NCBI RefSeq assembly: GCF_020382885.2
Contig: NC_058512.1
Location: 5,668,802 to 5,732,801, forward strand
Source: Scatophagus argus
Taxonomy: Eukaryota; Chordata; Actinopteri; Scatophagidae
Reading direction: 5' to 3'
DNA length: 64,000 bases
A program made the position numbers and the translations under genes. Shown piece by piece: positions 63,443 through 64,000 of the stretch; position 1 is the first letter of the stretch, and the number at the start of each line of letters is the position of its first letter. The notes beneath the pieces were generated by a model that did not search any database, had not been told where the DNA came from, and saw only the letters and a list, made by a program, of their open reading frames with translations.

Positions 63443-63819
63443 ATGGACAACAGCAACCATCCCTCATATGAAGAAGCTCCAGCTCGGTCCCTCCTCTTCA
63501 GAGCTGTTGGGCTTTTCACTGGAGACATGCATCTCTGCAGAGAATGGGTGAAAAGTAGGTGATGATCTTATCTTGTCTTCTCTGATGAAGACAGCTGATC
63601 AAACTGAAGTCACTATCTATCAATGACAGGACAGGTTGTGGTAATCCAGCTGCTGGACTGGATTTTCCGAGGAGTGGCCCAGGTCATGTTCGTCAACAAC
63701 CCTCTAAGTGGGCTCCTCATCACTTTAGGTCTCTTCCTGCAGAACCCTTGGTGGGCCCTGAATGGTCTACTGGGTACCCTTGTGTCCACTGTGTCTGCCA
63801 TCTTACTGGGGCAAAACAG
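63443..63819 (+). CDS. slc14a2: Urea transporter (SLC14 family), first two coding exons, cut by window end
   Basis: Exon 1 is 63443-63554 (37 codons plus 1 nt, donor GTAGGT). Exon 2 is 63630-63819 (acceptor ending CAG at 63629, donor GTCAGA). Phases match, giving [22 protein letters not shown], the same spacing I recall for fish urea transporters. Exon 2 then reads [16 protein letters not shown] and [17 protein letters not shown], both signature stretches of the first membrane-spanning half of UT proteins. These are passive urea channels; fish members act in gill and kidney. The rest lies beyond 64000, so length and paralogue (slc14a2 versus other fish UT genes) cannot be checked. The sequence just before the ATG ends in an acceptor-like ttcacag, so an upstream non-coding exon is possible. 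An alternative phase-2 join at a later donor also avoids a stop but adds residues unlike the family. Confidence 0.9.
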
Positions 63820-64000
63820 GTCAGATAGCATCTCCCTATCCTTATTTGACTTCATCATAGATGAAAAAAAAAAACATTTTCCTCCCGCCAGGAAGCCATT
63901 ATTACTGTTTGTTTCACTTATATTCCCCGGGGCTCCATTTTCTTTAGCTTTCACACTGTGCTATTTTCACAGTTGTGTTTTTCACTTAATTGTGTTTTGC

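Noticed and set aside
63555..63629. Alternative join of slc14a2 exon 1 and 2 using the GTGATG donor and a tgaag acceptor
   Set aside because: It keeps the frame but inserts extra residues that break the family spacing between GDM and VVVIQLLDW; the GTAGGT donor with the acceptor at 63629 gives the expected spacing.
63613..63954. Minus-strand open frame of 113 codons
   Set aside because: It is antisense to the urea transporter exon 2, whose plus-strand translation matches a known family and has proper splice sites.
1..64000. CRISPR arrays, operons, bacterial ribosome binding sites or phage features
   Set aside because: None seen; the window is vertebrate nuclear DNA with spliced genes.

Overview
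This window is vertebrate nuclear DNA, almost certainly from a teleost fish. Genes are split by GT-AG introns, intergenic space is long, CA/GT microsatellites are frequent, and several dispersed repeats familiar from ray-finned fish genomes (Tc1-like, LINE-like and MITE-like) are present. The ORF structure is not bacterial, and most long open frames are chance frames or antisense shadows of real exons.

Layout. (1) Positions 1-18012, minus strand: the 5' coding part of an inhibitory-synapse scaffold gene, best matched to insyn2b (FAM196B). It has one very large coding exon (15041-18012) and a short conserved second exon (12756-12830); the C-terminal exon was not found and probably lies beyond the left edge. 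(2) 18013-32252: about 14 kb with no recognised gene, containing microsatellites, CT-rich and GA-rich tracts and dispersed repeats. (3) 32253-38653, plus strand: a complete six-exon BNIP3-family mitophagy receptor of 181 residues. (4) 38654-46339: intergenic. (5) 46340-58870, plus strand: a complete 22-coding-exon thrombospondin-4 gene (thbs4b-like, 940 residues). (6) 58871-63442: 3'UTR, intergenic DNA and a decayed Tc1/mariner element at 62031-63223. (7) 63443 to the right edge, plus strand: the first two coding exons of a urea transporter (slc14a2-like), cut by the window end.

The four genes do not form a pathway. They act at the inhibitory postsynapse (Insyn2), the outer mitochondrial membrane (Bnip3-like), the extracellular matrix of tendon and muscle (Thbs4) and epithelial urea transport (Slc14a2), so the value of the order is as a microsynteny block.

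The most interesting signal is inside the insyn2b giant exon. Six Q-T motifs of the dynein light chain LC8-binding type recur every 18-21 residues, with a degenerate seventh step. They are embedded in a longer Cys/Thr/Ser/Pro-rich repeat region that makes this protein about twice the length I recall for the mammalian proteins. This looks like a multivalent LC8 ladder in an inhibitory-synapse protein. Exon coordinates were read by eye from splice sites and phase; family names come from memory of homologues, with no database search.
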